Below are positions 1 to 8,087 of a DNA stretch of 64,000 nucleotides, piece by piece. The translations under genes were made by a program, and so were the position numbers. The DNA is from Oribacterium parvum ACB1 (GTDB lineage Bacteria > Bacillota > Clostridia > Lachnospirales > Lachnospiraceae). The notes under the pieces were generated by a model, which was not told the origin of the DNA, searched no databases, and was given only the letters and a program-made list of their open reading frames with translations. Every line of letters begins with the position of its first letter. Position 1 is the stretch's first letter. The stretch covers positions 1,174,501 to 1,238,500 of the forward strand of contig NZ_KE148312.1 of assembly GCF_000238055.2 (NCBI RefSeq), written 5' to 3'.

Positions 1-2155
1 CCGGATACGCATGAAGCTCACAGGCAAGATTCGTGCATTGCCATTTTCTGATTTCTTTTTCCTTGTGCGCACTGTAAAGGAGAGCGCGGAGGAGAAGACG
101 GGTATTTTCCATATTGTAAGGAAGACCCGCTATATAGATTCCTCGTCCCTTTCCGTAATCGTGAGCGGATAAATGCACAGAGCCGTCACTGTACTCCAGA
201 ATCTCCGTTTCCTTTTCCAAGGCGTAGATGCTCTTCTGACTTTCTCCGAAGTTTAAGTTTTCCGCAGGGAAGTCTTCCAAGAGGAAGTGCTCCGTTTTTG
301 CGGTTTTAAAGTATTTATCCGTAGAGAGGCTAAAGCCCATTTCCTTGTCTACACCGAAGATGTCTGCAAGCTGGAAATATTTTCCCTGGAAAGAGCAGGC
401 GCTCGGTTCTCCGACACCGATAAGTCCTCCACCGTTATAAACAAAGGCGCGAAGAAGACTTTGGAGCTTTTCTTCCTTCCAGATTTCTCCGCCCGACCAG
501 GAGGTCATAGCATCTCCGGCATTGATAAGAACATCCACATCCTTTGGAACGCCCTTCTCTAAAAGCTCGTCAAAGGAGTAGAACTCCACATCTGTGTCCA
601 TTCCGGATAGGGCTTCCAGGATTCCGAAGTAGCTGTAGGCCTTTTGATAATAAAGCGCATGGGCAACCATGTAGGCCTGCCAGGAGCGAAGCTTACCCCA
701 GGCATTGACGATACCGACTTTCAGCTTTGCATAAGGCTTTGTACCTTGGACTTTCTCGTAAAGATCACGGAATTCTTCCGCGACTTCCGCAATATAGTCA
801 ATAAACTTCGGGAACTTATAGGCAAGGCTTAAGTAGCCGCCATAACCGATGCGGTCCACGGGTTTCCGCATAATGGCGCGACGCGCACTCACCCAGTTTT
901 CCATGGCTTCCGGCACAGGATCGTTTCCCTCGTAAAAGGTGTCCGGAAAGAAGTAGGGGAGGAAGCGTCCTTCTGTGTAACGCACCCCCGGAATATCCGC
1001 AATTAAGCGAAGTGTTGCACCGCCTCCGACACTGCCGACCACGCTGTCCAGTCCAATTTCCTTAAAATACTTGCCGTAAGGCTCGGTCCCGATCCAGTTG
1101 TCTCCGAGAAACATCATGGCTTCTTTTCCGGCTGCGTGTACGAGGTCTACCAGCTCTTTCGCTTCCTTTGCTACGAAGCGGGCGATAAAGTCCATGTAGT
1201 CGAGGTAAGCCTTTGTCGGGGTACGGAAGGTGCTGTGGAAATAGCCCTCATCCACAAGGTCTTCCGGGCGAAGGCGGTAGCCGTATTCCTTTTCAAAGGC
1301 TTCCAAAGCCTCTACGGAAACCGTTCCACCGTAGCCGAACCAGTCTACGAATTTTTCCTTTTCTTCGTGATTAAACTGCAGGGTAAAATGATAGAAGAAG
1401 GTGGTGAAACGCACTACATCCGTCTTCGGATGAGCTTCCAGCCAGCGCTTTAACTCCTCCTTTGCAAAACGATTGCTGTAGGGTTTTCGAATATCAAAGG
1501 GAATATCTGCAGGTTTATCTCCCCAGTTGTTCGTGATGTGGTTATACATTTCCGTCGGATCCCAGAGAGCAAAGGCGAGGAAACTCAAAGTATACTCATG
1601 AAAGGGAGTGGCATCTTCCAAGATAAGAAGGGCGGTTTCTCCATCTTGCAGAAAATAGGAAGGAAGTCCTGTTTCCTTTGTCTCTTCTGTAGAGCTTTTC
1701 GAGTTTTCTTTCGAAGCTTCGGCTTTCTCGCCGGAGCTTTTTACGAATTTATCCGGTGAAAGTCGCCATCTTTCGGGAGAAATCACTTCTCCTGTTGTTC
1801 TGTCGATGAGCTCCCACCACTTCTTCGGGTCATGCAGGAAGTCCGGTGTAACCTGCTTTCTGAAAAAACCGTCCATATAGGGGATTTCCAGATGATGGGA
1901 AAATGCGGTTACTCTTTTGGACATGAGGTAAAACTGCTGGCATTCTTCCATGTGTTCTTTGGCAAATTCATTGTGCCCTCTTGCCACAAAATAGGTACTG
2001 TATACCTTCACCGGAAGGGAAAGGGTTTCCTCGTCCAGTTTGGTTCCGTCGCTGTCTCGTATCGCATCCGCCCCGAGGCGTGCAATCAATTCTTCCGTTT
2101 CTTTTAGAAAATTGTTTTCGCTGGGGAGGGTAAGTCTTCCGCTTGTTTTCTTCAT
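1..2155 (-). CDS. lnpA: 1,3-beta-galactosyl-N-acetylhexosamine phosphorylase (GH112), 3' end cut by window
   Basis: The reverse strand is open from an ATG at 2155 to the window edge (718 codons). Family members are about 720-750 residues, so nearly all of it is present. The start follows a strong site, AGAAGGAG, 6 bases upstream. The product looks like a GH112 galacto-N-biose/lacto-N-biose phosphorylase, a cytoplasmic enzyme that splits Gal-beta-1,3-HexNAc with phosphate to galactose-1-phosphate and GlcNAc or GalNAc, used on mucin and milk glycans. Supporting stretches are the N-terminal GRLTLPSENNF, WFGYGGTVS, FLGDNWIGTEPYGKYF and VLINAGDAMTSWSGG. A Ser/Lys/Glu-rich insert at about residues 133-160 (KSSGEKAEASKENSKSS) breaks the conserved fold and looks like a slippage-type low-complexity insertion. 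It is divergent from an AraC regulator that may control it. No signal peptide is seen. Confidence 0.85.
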   Translation of the reverse strand, partial: MKKTSGRLTLPSENNFLKETEELIARLGADAIRDSDGTKLDEETLSLPVKVYSTYFVARGHNEFAKEHMEECQQFYLMSKRVTAFSHHLEIPYMDGFFRKQVTPDFLHDPKKWWELIDRTTGEVISPERWRLSPDKFVKSSGEKAEASKENSKSSTEETKETGLPSYFLQDGETALLILEDATPFHEYTLSFLAFALWDPTEMYNHITNNWGDKPADIPFDIRKPYSNRFAKEELKRWLEAHPKTDVVRFTTFFYHFTLQFNHEEKEKFVDWFGYGGTVSVEALEAFEKEYGYRLRPEDLVDEGYFHSTFRTPTKAYLDYMDFIARFVAKEAKELVDLVHAAGKEAMMFLGDNWIGTEPYGKYFKEIGLDSVVGSVGGGATLRLIADIPGVRYTEGRFLPYFFPDTFYEGNDPVPEAMENWVSARRAIMRKPVDRIGYGGYLSLAYKFPKFIDYIAEVAEEFRDLYEKVQGTKPYAKLKVGIVNAWGKLRSWQAYMVAHALYYQKAYSYFGILEALSGMDTDVEFYSFDELLEKGVPKDVDVLINAGDAMTSWSGGEIWKEEKLQSLLRAFVYNGGGLIGVGEPSACSFQGKYFQLADIFGVDKEMGFSLSTDKYFKTAKTEHFLLEDFPAENLNFGESQKSIYALEKETEILEYSDGSVHLSAHDYGKGRGIYIAGLPYNMENTRLLLRALLYSAHKEKEIRKWQCTNLACELHAYP

Positions 2156-2536
2156 GCTGTTCTCCTTCTAAGCTTTCGGTACTGTCTGTAAAGTAGAGGT
2201 ATCCTGTTTTGAATGAGGATCATTAGTATAGTATCTGCTATTTTTTTATTATAGAAAACCAATCTATCCTGTCGCATTATAAAACGAATTCAAGGGTCTA
2301 GCCATATCCATCTATTGTACTATTGCTTACTTTATTGGTACAATTGATCACAGAGGTATTGTATTATTTTTACTTAACAAGTGGCGCAGGCGAAGTCTGG
2401 GGCACCTTGTTCTTAACGAGTATCGTGCACAGAGCATGCGGTATTTCGCTTATAATCAGTATCGTGTGCAGAGCATGCGAGATCTCGTTTTTAATCGGTA
2501 CTGTGCGTGATGTGACAGTTAATTGAGGACAGAAAA
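2156..2536. other. Divergent intergenic region, lnpA / AraC regulator
   Basis: This 381-bp, mostly AT-rich stretch must hold both divergent promoters. I could not assign a convincing -35/-10 pair on either strand. The AraC-proximal third (about 2413-2518) holds short degenerate inverted repeats listed separately. The small reading frame at 2323-2526 runs through these repeats and has no good ribosome site, so I do not call it a gene. Confidence 0.5.
2413..2518. repeat. Cluster of three short GTATCG-type inverted repeats (family C)
   Basis: There are three successive units of about 35-40 bp. Each begins with ACGAGTATCGTGC, TCAGTATCGTGTGC or TCGGTACTGTGCG. The first two continue through AGAGCATGCG to a GGTATTTCG or AGATCTCG arm that is complementary to the start. 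Related units occur at 14427-14463 and 44300-44400. The units look like small hairpins that have multiplied and drifted. Confidence 0.6.
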
Positions 2537-3442
2537 ATGGACTACCAAAGTGTTTGCTTAAAGGATTGTATGGAAATAAGAGAGATTGTCTCCCTCCATT
2601 ATTTTCAATATAGAAGTGATTTTACCTTCCCCGGGGAGACACATCCCTTTTGGGAATTTGTTTGCGTGGATGCAGGAGAGATTACGGCGCAGGCAGGAGA
2701 GGAAACATATCGCTTAAAAAAGGGAGATATTCTTTTCCACGCACCGAATGAGTTTCACTCGGTAAAGGCGGACGGGAAAAGCAGTCCCAGCATCGTGGTA
2801 ATCAGTTTTTACTGTGACAGCCCCTCTATCTGGCGTTTTCAGAAAAAATGCTTACGAATCAGCGATAAGGAGAAGAGTCTTCTTGCGAAAATCATCACGG
2901 AGGGAAAAGGGGTTTTTGCAGGGAGAATGGATCAGCCCTACCAGAAGAAACTGCTCTTTTTGGAGGCGGAAAGCTTTGGAGGACAGCAGCTTATCCGCCA
3001 GTATCTTTCCGAATTTTTGATTCAACTCTATCGCCGTTATTTTTCCTATCCTCTCCCGATGGAGGCGGAGGACTATTATGTGGAGAAAAGTTCAAGGCAG
3101 AGTGAAAGCTATAATCGTCTTGTGGAATATCTGGAAAGCCATGTCTATGAAAAACTTAGCATGGAGCGGATTTGTAGAGATAATCTCATGGGACGCTCCT
3201 ACGTGCAGAAGATTTTCCGGGAAGTCGGAAATACCGGCGTTATGGCTCTGTTTTCCAAAATGAAAATCGATACGGCAAAGCGGATGATTCGGGAAGGACA
3301 GCTGAATCTCACGCAGATTGCGGATAAGCTTGAGTTTTCTTCGATTCATTATTTCTCTCGTCAGTTTAAGAAGGAATGCAAAATGTCTCCCTCGGAATAT
3401 AGCTCCTCGATTCGCTCGCTTTCGGAGGAGAGCGGGGGCTAA
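2537..3442 (+). CDS. AraC family transcriptional regulator
   Basis: 301 residues. The N-terminal half is an AraC-type cupin sensor (HPFWEF, then LKKGDILFHAPNEFHSV at about residues 60-80, the usual small-ligand barrel). The C-terminal 100 residues form the double helix-turn-helix, with YSRQFKKECKMSPSEY-like signature residues near 275-290 (seen here as HYFSRQFKKECKMSPSEY). The ATG follows GAGGAC about 8 bases upstream. It is divergently transcribed from the GH112 phosphorylase gene, the usual arrangement for a sugar-responsive activator of a glycan-use gene. That regulatory link is inferred from position only. No transport genes are visible beside it. Confidence 0.85.
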   Translation: MDYQSVCLKDCMEIREIVSLHYFQYRSDFTFPGETHPFWEFVCVDAGEITAQAGEETYRLKKGDILFHAPNEFHSVKADGKSSPSIVVISFYCDSPSIWRFQKKCLRISDKEKSLLAKIITEGKGVFAGRMDQPYQKKLLFLEAESFGGQQLIRQYLSEFLIQLYRRYFSYPLPMEAEDYYVEKSSRQSESYNRLVEYLESHVYEKLSMERICRDNLMGRSYVQKIFREVGNTGVMALFSKMKIDTAKRMIREGQLNLTQIADKLEFSSIHYFSRQFKKECKMSPSEYSSSIRSLSEESGG

Positions 3443-3699
3443 GCGTCCTTATTTAGTGCGTTCAAGAACTATTTTATAGATTTCAATATTCTATAAATTC
3501 GAAAAGCTATAGATAAAAGGAATTTGTCTAAGAAAAAAGCTTGCTCTATGCTAAAAGCAGGAAATATGAAAATAGGCGAGCTGTTTTTGGTTTTTTTCTC
3601 ATGCTATGTGTAATGGAATCTTATTAAGATAAATATGTAAGGCGTGAAGAATTAGCTTGTACTTGAGTAGAGTATTTGGTCAATGATTAGGAGGAAGCT

Positions 3700-4851
3700 A
3701 TGAAGTTAGTTAAGGATTTACCGGAAATATTTGCAAGCTTTTCCGAGCAGAGGCAGAAGTCTTTTCTTGCCGTAAAGGAGTGGAAGGATAAGGGAAAGCC
3801 GGTTGTGGGATCGTACTGTACTTATTTTCCGAAGGAAATCGCGATGGCGGCCGGGGCGGCGAGTGTATCTCTTTGCGCAACCTCCGATGAAACGATTCCG
3901 GAAGCGGAGAAGGATTTACCGAAGAATCTTTGCCCACTGATTAAGTCGAGCTACGGCTTTGCGAAAACCGACAAGTGCCCCTTCTTTTATTTTTCCGATG
4001 TGGTGGTGGGGGAAAGCACCTGTGACGGAAAGAAGAAAATGTATGAGCTGATGAGCGAGTTTAAGGATGTCTTTTTCCTCCGCCTTCCGCATGAGCAGAC
4101 GGAAAAGGCGGTGGCGCTTTACAGAGACGAGATTGTGCGCTTAAAAGACTATCTGGAACAGAAGTTTGAAGTGAAGATTACGGAGGAAATGGTGCGGGAA
4201 GCGACAAGGGTGAATAACCGCGCAAATAAAGCTCTGAAGGATTTGTATTCCGTTATGAAACATGACCCTACTCCCGTTTCGGGCTACGACATTTTCAAAG
4301 TCCTCTACGGCTCCACATTCCGTTTTGACCGTGCTGCTCTTGCGGACGAGGTCAATGCCCTTCGAGAGAAAATTGAGCGGGAATATACGGAAGGAAAACA
4401 TTTTGAAAAAAGACCGAGAATCCTCATTACGGGCTGCCCTATTGGCGGAGCCACGGAAAAGGTCATTCGTGCCGTGGAGGACAACGGTGGCGTTGTTATC
4501 GGTTATGAGAACTGCAGTGGAGAAAAGGCGGTGGGCATTCAAGTAGAGGAAGATGCGGAAGATATTTATGAAGCGCTTTCCCGGCGTTATCTTGCAATCG
4601 GCTGCTCCATTATGACGCCGAACAAGAATCGTTTTGACAGCCTTTCGGAGATGATTGATGAGTACCACGCGGACGGCGTGCTGGATATGACCTTGCAGGC
4701 CTGTCATACCTATGCGATTGAGACCAATAAGGTCCACCGATTTGTTACGGAGGAAAAGGGCATTCCCTATATCAATGTGGAAACGGATTACTCTCAGACG
4801 GACATCGGACAGCTGAACACCAGAGTAGCGGCCTTTATTGAAATGCTGTAA
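3700..4851 (+). CDS. Double-cubane-type 2-hydroxyacyl-CoA dehydratase-like protein (YjiM/HgdB family)
   Basis: 383 residues, the same length as E. coli YjiM. It belongs to the HgdB/BcrC/FldB superfamily of oxygen-sensitive iron-sulphur proteins. Cysteines that could bind the cluster are seen at about residues 40 (GSYCTYFP), 59 (SLCATSDE), 78 (NLCPLIKSS), 93 (TDKCPFFYF) and 108 (GESTCDGKKK), with a later GCPIGG and an IGCSIMTPN. The YjiM-like subfamily includes the 'double-cubane cluster protein', a homodimer that, with its ATPase partner, reduces difficult small substrates. It is followed 125 bp downstream by the matching activator and lacks the second dehydratase subunit of true 2-hydroxyacyl-CoA dehydratases. 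Its physiological substrate cannot be told from sequence. The start has a strong AGGAGG site. Confidence 0.85.
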   Translation: MKLVKDLPEIFASFSEQRQKSFLAVKEWKDKGKPVVGSYCTYFPKEIAMAAGAASVSLCATSDETIPEAEKDLPKNLCPLIKSSYGFAKTDKCPFFYFSDVVVGESTCDGKKKMYELMSEFKDVFFLRLPHEQTEKAVALYRDEIVRLKDYLEQKFEVKITEEMVREATRVNNRANKALKDLYSVMKHDPTPVSGYDIFKVLYGSTFRFDRAALADEVNALREKIEREYTEGKHFEKRPRILITGCPIGGATEKVIRAVEDNGGVVIGYENCSGEKAVGIQVEEDAEDIYEALSRRYLAIGCSIMTPNKNRFDSLSEMIDEYHADGVLDMTLQACHTYAIETNKVHRFVTEEKGIPYINVETDYSQTDIGQLNTRVAAFIEML

Positions 4852-4855
4852 AGAA

Positions 4856-4905
4856 ATTTGCAAGGCGAAGAAAAAAGACGATAAGAAAAATTTGCAAGGC
4901 GAAAA
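4856..4905 (+). repeat. Imperfect direct repeat between the two reductase genes
   Basis: The string AATTTGCAAGGCGAA occurs twice (about 4856-4870 and 4889-4903), right after the stop codon of the first gene, in a purine-rich stretch. It looks like a local duplication, and similar A-rich repeats follow several other stop codons in this window. Confidence 0.7.
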
Positions 4906-4976
4906 GGAAAACGCGGAGATATTTTTTCGTAAAAATGCTTTCAAAGAAAATGGACTAAGCGGAAAGGGACTAAAAA

Positions 4977-5765
4977 ATGGAGAGAAAATTTCTGGGAATT
5001 GATATCGGTTCCACAGCGGCAAAGGCGGTGGTACTCGATGAAAAGGGAGAGATTGAACAGGCCTTCACTGTGCCTACCGGTTGGAGCAGCTTTGAGGCAT
5101 TAAAGTCCATAGGTTCTAAACTCAGTATGCCGATGGACGAGGAGCATTACGCCTGTATCGCAACGGGCTACGGTAGAAATGCGGTAGCCTTTGCGGGAAA
5201 GACCATGACGGAAATTACCTGTCACGCGAAAGGCGCAATGACTCTTTTTGGAGAAAATCCCATGAATGTGGTGGATGTCGGCGGGCAGGACACGAAGGTC
5301 ATTACCTGCCGGGGAAAGGCCGTAGAAGAATTCTTTATGAATGACAAATGCTCCGCCGGAACGGGAAAGTTTTTGGAGGTTATGGCGAATCGCTTGAACA
5401 TTTCCTTGGAAGAATTGAATGAGCTTGCGAGAAAGCACACGGAAGAGGTGAAAATCAGTTCGATGTGTACGGTGTTTGCGGAGTCGGAGGTGATTTCTCT
5501 CGTAGGACAGGGAATTGCAAGGGAAAATATTGCCTACGGCATCCTGCAGTCTGTTGCAGGAAAGGTTTCTCAGATGCTCGGGAAGCTTCGAAACCAAGAA
5601 CTCGATATTTACCTCACGGGCGGACTTTGCGAGGCGGAGTATTTTCAAGAGCTTCTTTCGGAAGTACTTGGAAGACCGATCCATTCCGACAAGTATGCAC
5701 GCTACGCCGGCGCCCTCGGGGCGGCAGTCTTTGCCAAGGAACAGGCAGAGAAGGGGCGGATTTAG
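4977..5765 (+). CDS. Acyl-CoA dehydratase activator / double-cubane reductase ATPase (BadF/BcrA/HgdC family, YjiL-like)
   Basis: 262 residues, typical for single-domain HgdC/FldI-type activators. This is an ASKHA-fold ATPase whose homodimer carries one [4Fe-4S] cluster and injects low-potential electrons into its partner on ATP hydrolysis. The phosphate-1 loop GIDIGSTAAKAVV lies at residues 8-20, the phosphate-2 motif VDVGGQDTK near 95, and the two cluster cysteines in NDKCSAGTG and SSMCTVFAESEV. The adenosine motif YLTGGLCE is near 215. It sits directly downstream of the YjiM-like gene and almost certainly is its dedicated reductase. Electrons probably come from ferredoxin or flavodoxin; this last point is family knowledge. 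Confidence 0.88.
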   Translation: MERKFLGIDIGSTAAKAVVLDEKGEIEQAFTVPTGWSSFEALKSIGSKLSMPMDEEHYACIATGYGRNAVAFAGKTMTEITCHAKGAMTLFGENPMNVVDVGGQDTKVITCRGKAVEEFFMNDKCSAGTGKFLEVMANRLNISLEELNELARKHTEEVKISSMCTVFAESEVISLVGQGIARENIAYGILQSVAGKVSQMLGKLRNQELDIYLTGGLCEAEYFQELLSEVLGRPIHSDKYARYAGALGAAVFAKEQAEKGRI

Positions 5766-5780
5766 AGCTTTACTTAGCAT

Positions 5781-5924
5781 AATTCCCCCGAATACCCTAT
5801 TGCACAAAGTCGCTCTCGCTCGGTTATAAGCTCCCGGCACTAAGCATCAAACTTCGCTTTTGCTCGTTTTCTGCAAGTGCCGAGCTCTCCAAACGCTTTG
5901 TTCCACAGGGTATGCGGGGGAATT
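5781..5924. repeat. Long imperfect palindrome, family A copy 1
   Basis: The outer arms AATTCCCCCGAATACCC (5781-) and GGGTATGCGGGGGAATT (-5924) are complementary. Inside are the family core AAAGTCGCTCTCGCTCGGTT, the inner pair AGCTC/GAGCT, the hairpin start CACTAAGC and its partner GCAAGTG, and CTCCAAACGCTTTG closing the AAAG. The same core with different arms occurs at 35376-35526 and 51484-51623. It lies between the convergent activator and glutaredoxin genes, and no U-run follows it. Confidence 0.85.
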
Positions 5925-6012
5925 TATTCATAGTGGGTAAAACGCATAAAAGACCAATGCTCGCTTACAATGGATTTCATGCTTAGTTTCTCTGTTGGAA
6001 ACTGTCTAAATC

Positions 6013-6297
6013 CTATACCTTCGTCAGAACATAATCGAGATCCATCGTGCGTTCTCCGTCTTCCAGGACAAAGCAGGGAATCCCGATGCGCCCTTCATCC
6101 GGATAATCCTTTTTCAAAGCCTGTTCCCGGAAGGGCTTATAGATTTCTTCTTGCTCACGAAATGCAAGAAAACGTTTTAGATTATATAAATTCTCACTTA
6201 AATCAATAAACTCAAAATCTGCGCCCTTCTCGCTCAAAGCTTTCTTTGCTTCAACACAACCGGGGCATTGCTGACTTCCATAAATTTGTACTTTCAT
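6013..6297 (-). CDS. Glutaredoxin-like protein
   Basis: 94 residues with a thioredoxin-fold start (MKVQIYGSQQCPGCVEAKK). The CPGC redox pair is at residues 12-15, and the cis-proline appears in GIPCFV near residue 75. Such short monothiol/dithiol glutaredoxin-like proteins are common beside redox genes in Clostridia, but their partners are mostly unknown. It ends facing the activator gene, with a family A palindrome between. Start ATG at 6297 follows an AAGGAAGAA-type purine stretch on the minus strand. Confidence 0.82.
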   Translation of the reverse strand: MKVQIYGSQQCPGCVEAKKALSEKGADFEFIDLSENLYNLKRFLAFREQEEIYKPFREQALKKDYPDEGRIGIPCFVLEDGERTMDLDYVLTKV

Positions 6298-6599
6298 CTT
6301 TCTTCCTTTCTTGACTGAGTTTAACTGTTGTAAAGACCCTTAGTTTGACTATGGCGAAAACAAATATATATTTCTGTATATTGTTTATTATTCTAACATG
6401 AATTGCAAAGAATCTAAAGTAAGTGATGCAGGGACAATATTTTAATTGTCACAGAATTTGGGACAGTTTAGAATTAAATGAGCAAGAAAAACAAAAATCG
6501 ATATAAAATATTTCGATATATCAGTTGTTGATAGATTTTTGTGCTGTGATATAATAAAAAACAAGTGAAATTAAGAGGGAAACAAAGAGGAGAATAGAG
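6298..6599. other. AT-rich divergent intergenic region
   Basis: 302 bp separating the minus-strand glutaredoxin gene from the plus-strand ATPase gene. It holds the ATPase promoter (6528-6555). Just upstream are two direct TCGATATA repeats (6498-6505 and 6513-6520, 15 bp start to start) that could be an operator. The rest shows no reading frame or RNA gene that I can support. Confidence 0.5.
6528..6555 (+). promoter_or_regulatory. Probable sigma-A promoter of the ATPase-TOPRIM pair
   Basis: TTGATA at 6528-6533 and a perfect TATAAT at 6550-6555 are separated by 16 bp, about 45 bp before the ATG. TCGATATA direct repeats immediately upstream may be regulatory. Confidence 0.65.
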
Positions 6600-8087
6600 A
6601 TGAAGGACTACTATCTGCGTCTTACGGATTTAGAGATAAACGGTTTAAAAAATGTAAAAAACGGAAAACTGAATTTTGTAAATAAAAGAAAGGCATTTAA
6701 AGCCAGCGTTCTTGGACTCTATGGTCAGAACGGTACCGGAAAGACGGCTCTTATCGATGCCTTGCATATTTTAAAATTGCTTCTTTCCGGAAAGTCGATT
6801 CCGGATGAGTATTGTAACTATATCAATGTGGATTCCCGGGAGGCAAATCTCTCTTATCGTTTCCGGATTTATGTTTCGGAAACGGAAAATTATGATGTAG
6901 ATTACGAAGTTTGTTTGACGGTGGACGAGCAGAGAGAAGAATCATTTTCAACTTCCGTGGTGGCGGAGGAGGTGCTCCCCTATTTATCGGAAAGAGAGGG
7001 GAATCTATGGAATTCCTTGGGAAAAAAGAAGCGTCGATTGGAAATAAAAAGCGAAAAGCTGAGTTATGCCTATACGGATGGGGAGAAGAGGATTAAAAAG
7101 CATACTTTTCTGCAAAGCACAAGGACGGAATTGATTGCTCCTAAAAAGTATTACGCACTTCTCTTTGGAAGGAAAAAGGAAACAGCGGAAAGGTTGAAGC
7201 TCATCAGTTTGATGGCAAAACAGAAATCGCAGTCCTTATTTTTTTCTGTGGCATTTTTGCAACTGCTTTTTGAACAGCTGAATGCGAGTAAAACTCCGAA
7301 TGATGAACTTCTCTTTCATATCGATATTTTGGTTAAGTTAGCAAATTACGGTCGTACCGAACTTTTTGTCCTTGGTGCGTCCAGCACGGGGAAGATTAAT
7401 TTAGGAGAGCTGCCTATCCGGTATAAAGCTTCGGAAAAGCAGGAACACGGGATAACGGGAGAATATTTTCTGTCTTTAGATGAGGCGACTGAACTACCGG
7501 AAGAACTTTTTCCGGAGGCGAAGAGATTGATTCAAAACATAAATGGTGTTTTGGAGCAAATCATCCCCGGCCTTACCATCTCCGTAGCGGACCTAGGTGC
7601 TGTTATGCTTATGGAAAACGGAGAAGGAAAAAAGGGCCGTCGCATACAGCTTATGTCCAATAAAAACAGTAAAGAAATCCCGCTTCGTTACGAATCAGAA
7701 GGAATAAAGAAGATTGTCTCCGTGCTGCATCTTCTAATAGGAATGTATAATCAGTCCTCTATTACAGTGGCGATTGATGAGTTGGATGCCGGGATATTCG
7801 AATATCTTCTTGGAGAAATCCTGCACATCCTCTCGGAAAAGGGAAAGGGACAATTGATTTTCACCTCACATAACCTGCGTCCCTTGGAGACGATAGACCG
7901 GGGCTTTATTGCCTTTACAACAACAAATCCCGAGAACCGCTACATTCGCTTTGCCAATATAAAAACAACCAATAATCTGCGTGATTTTTATTTCAGAGAC
8001 ATTGTTCTCGGCGAGCAAAATGAGCCGGTTTATGAGATGACCAACAATGCAGAGATAGCCTTGGCTCTGAGAGAGGCGGGTGAGTAG
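6600..8087 (+). CDS. ABC-type AAA ATPase of a putative defence cassette
   Basis: 495 residues. The N terminus has the RecF/OLD-like start LTDLEINGLKNVKNG and a Walker A motif GQNGTGKT at residues 42-49. A middle region of about 250 residues is not recognisable. An ABC-signature-like stretch (RYESEGIKKIVSVLH) lies near 365, Walker B (VAIDELDAG) near 390 and a switch histidine (FTSHN) near 422. This is the AAA_15/AAA_21 layout used by the ATPase subunits of OLD, PARIS (AriA) and AbiL-type systems. The gene ends inside the start of a TOPRIM-like gene (8-bp overlap). It is AT-richer than its housekeeping neighbours and has its own promoter, which fits horizontal gain. A defence role is inferred, not shown. 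Confidence 0.8.
   Translation: MKDYYLRLTDLEINGLKNVKNGKLNFVNKRKAFKASVLGLYGQNGTGKTALIDALHILKLLLSGKSIPDEYCNYINVDSREANLSYRFRIYVSETENYDVDYEVCLTVDEQREESFSTSVVAEEVLPYLSEREGNLWNSLGKKKRRLEIKSEKLSYAYTDGEKRIKKHTFLQSTRTELIAPKKYYALLFGRKKETAERLKLISLMAKQKSQSLFFSVAFLQLLFEQLNASKTPNDELLFHIDILVKLANYGRTELFVLGASSTGKINLGELPIRYKASEKQEHGITGEYFLSLDEATELPEELFPEAKRLIQNINGVLEQIIPGLTISVADLGAVMLMENGEGKKGRRIQLMSNKNSKEIPLRYESEGIKKIVSVLHLLIGMYNQSSITVAIDELDAGIFEYLLGEILHILSEKGKGQLIFTSHNLRPLETIDRGFIAFTTTNPENRYIRFANIKTTNNLRDFYFRDIVLGEQNEPVYEMTNNAEIALALREAGE

Noticed and set aside
2323-2526. 67-residue open frame before the AraC gene
   Set aside because: It runs through short inverted repeats, has no convincing ribosome site, and its protein is repetitive because of the repeats.
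4141-5022. Long minus-strand open frame opposite the dehydratase-like gene
   Set aside because: It overlaps a clearly conserved plus-strand gene, has no family features and is best explained as a shadow frame.
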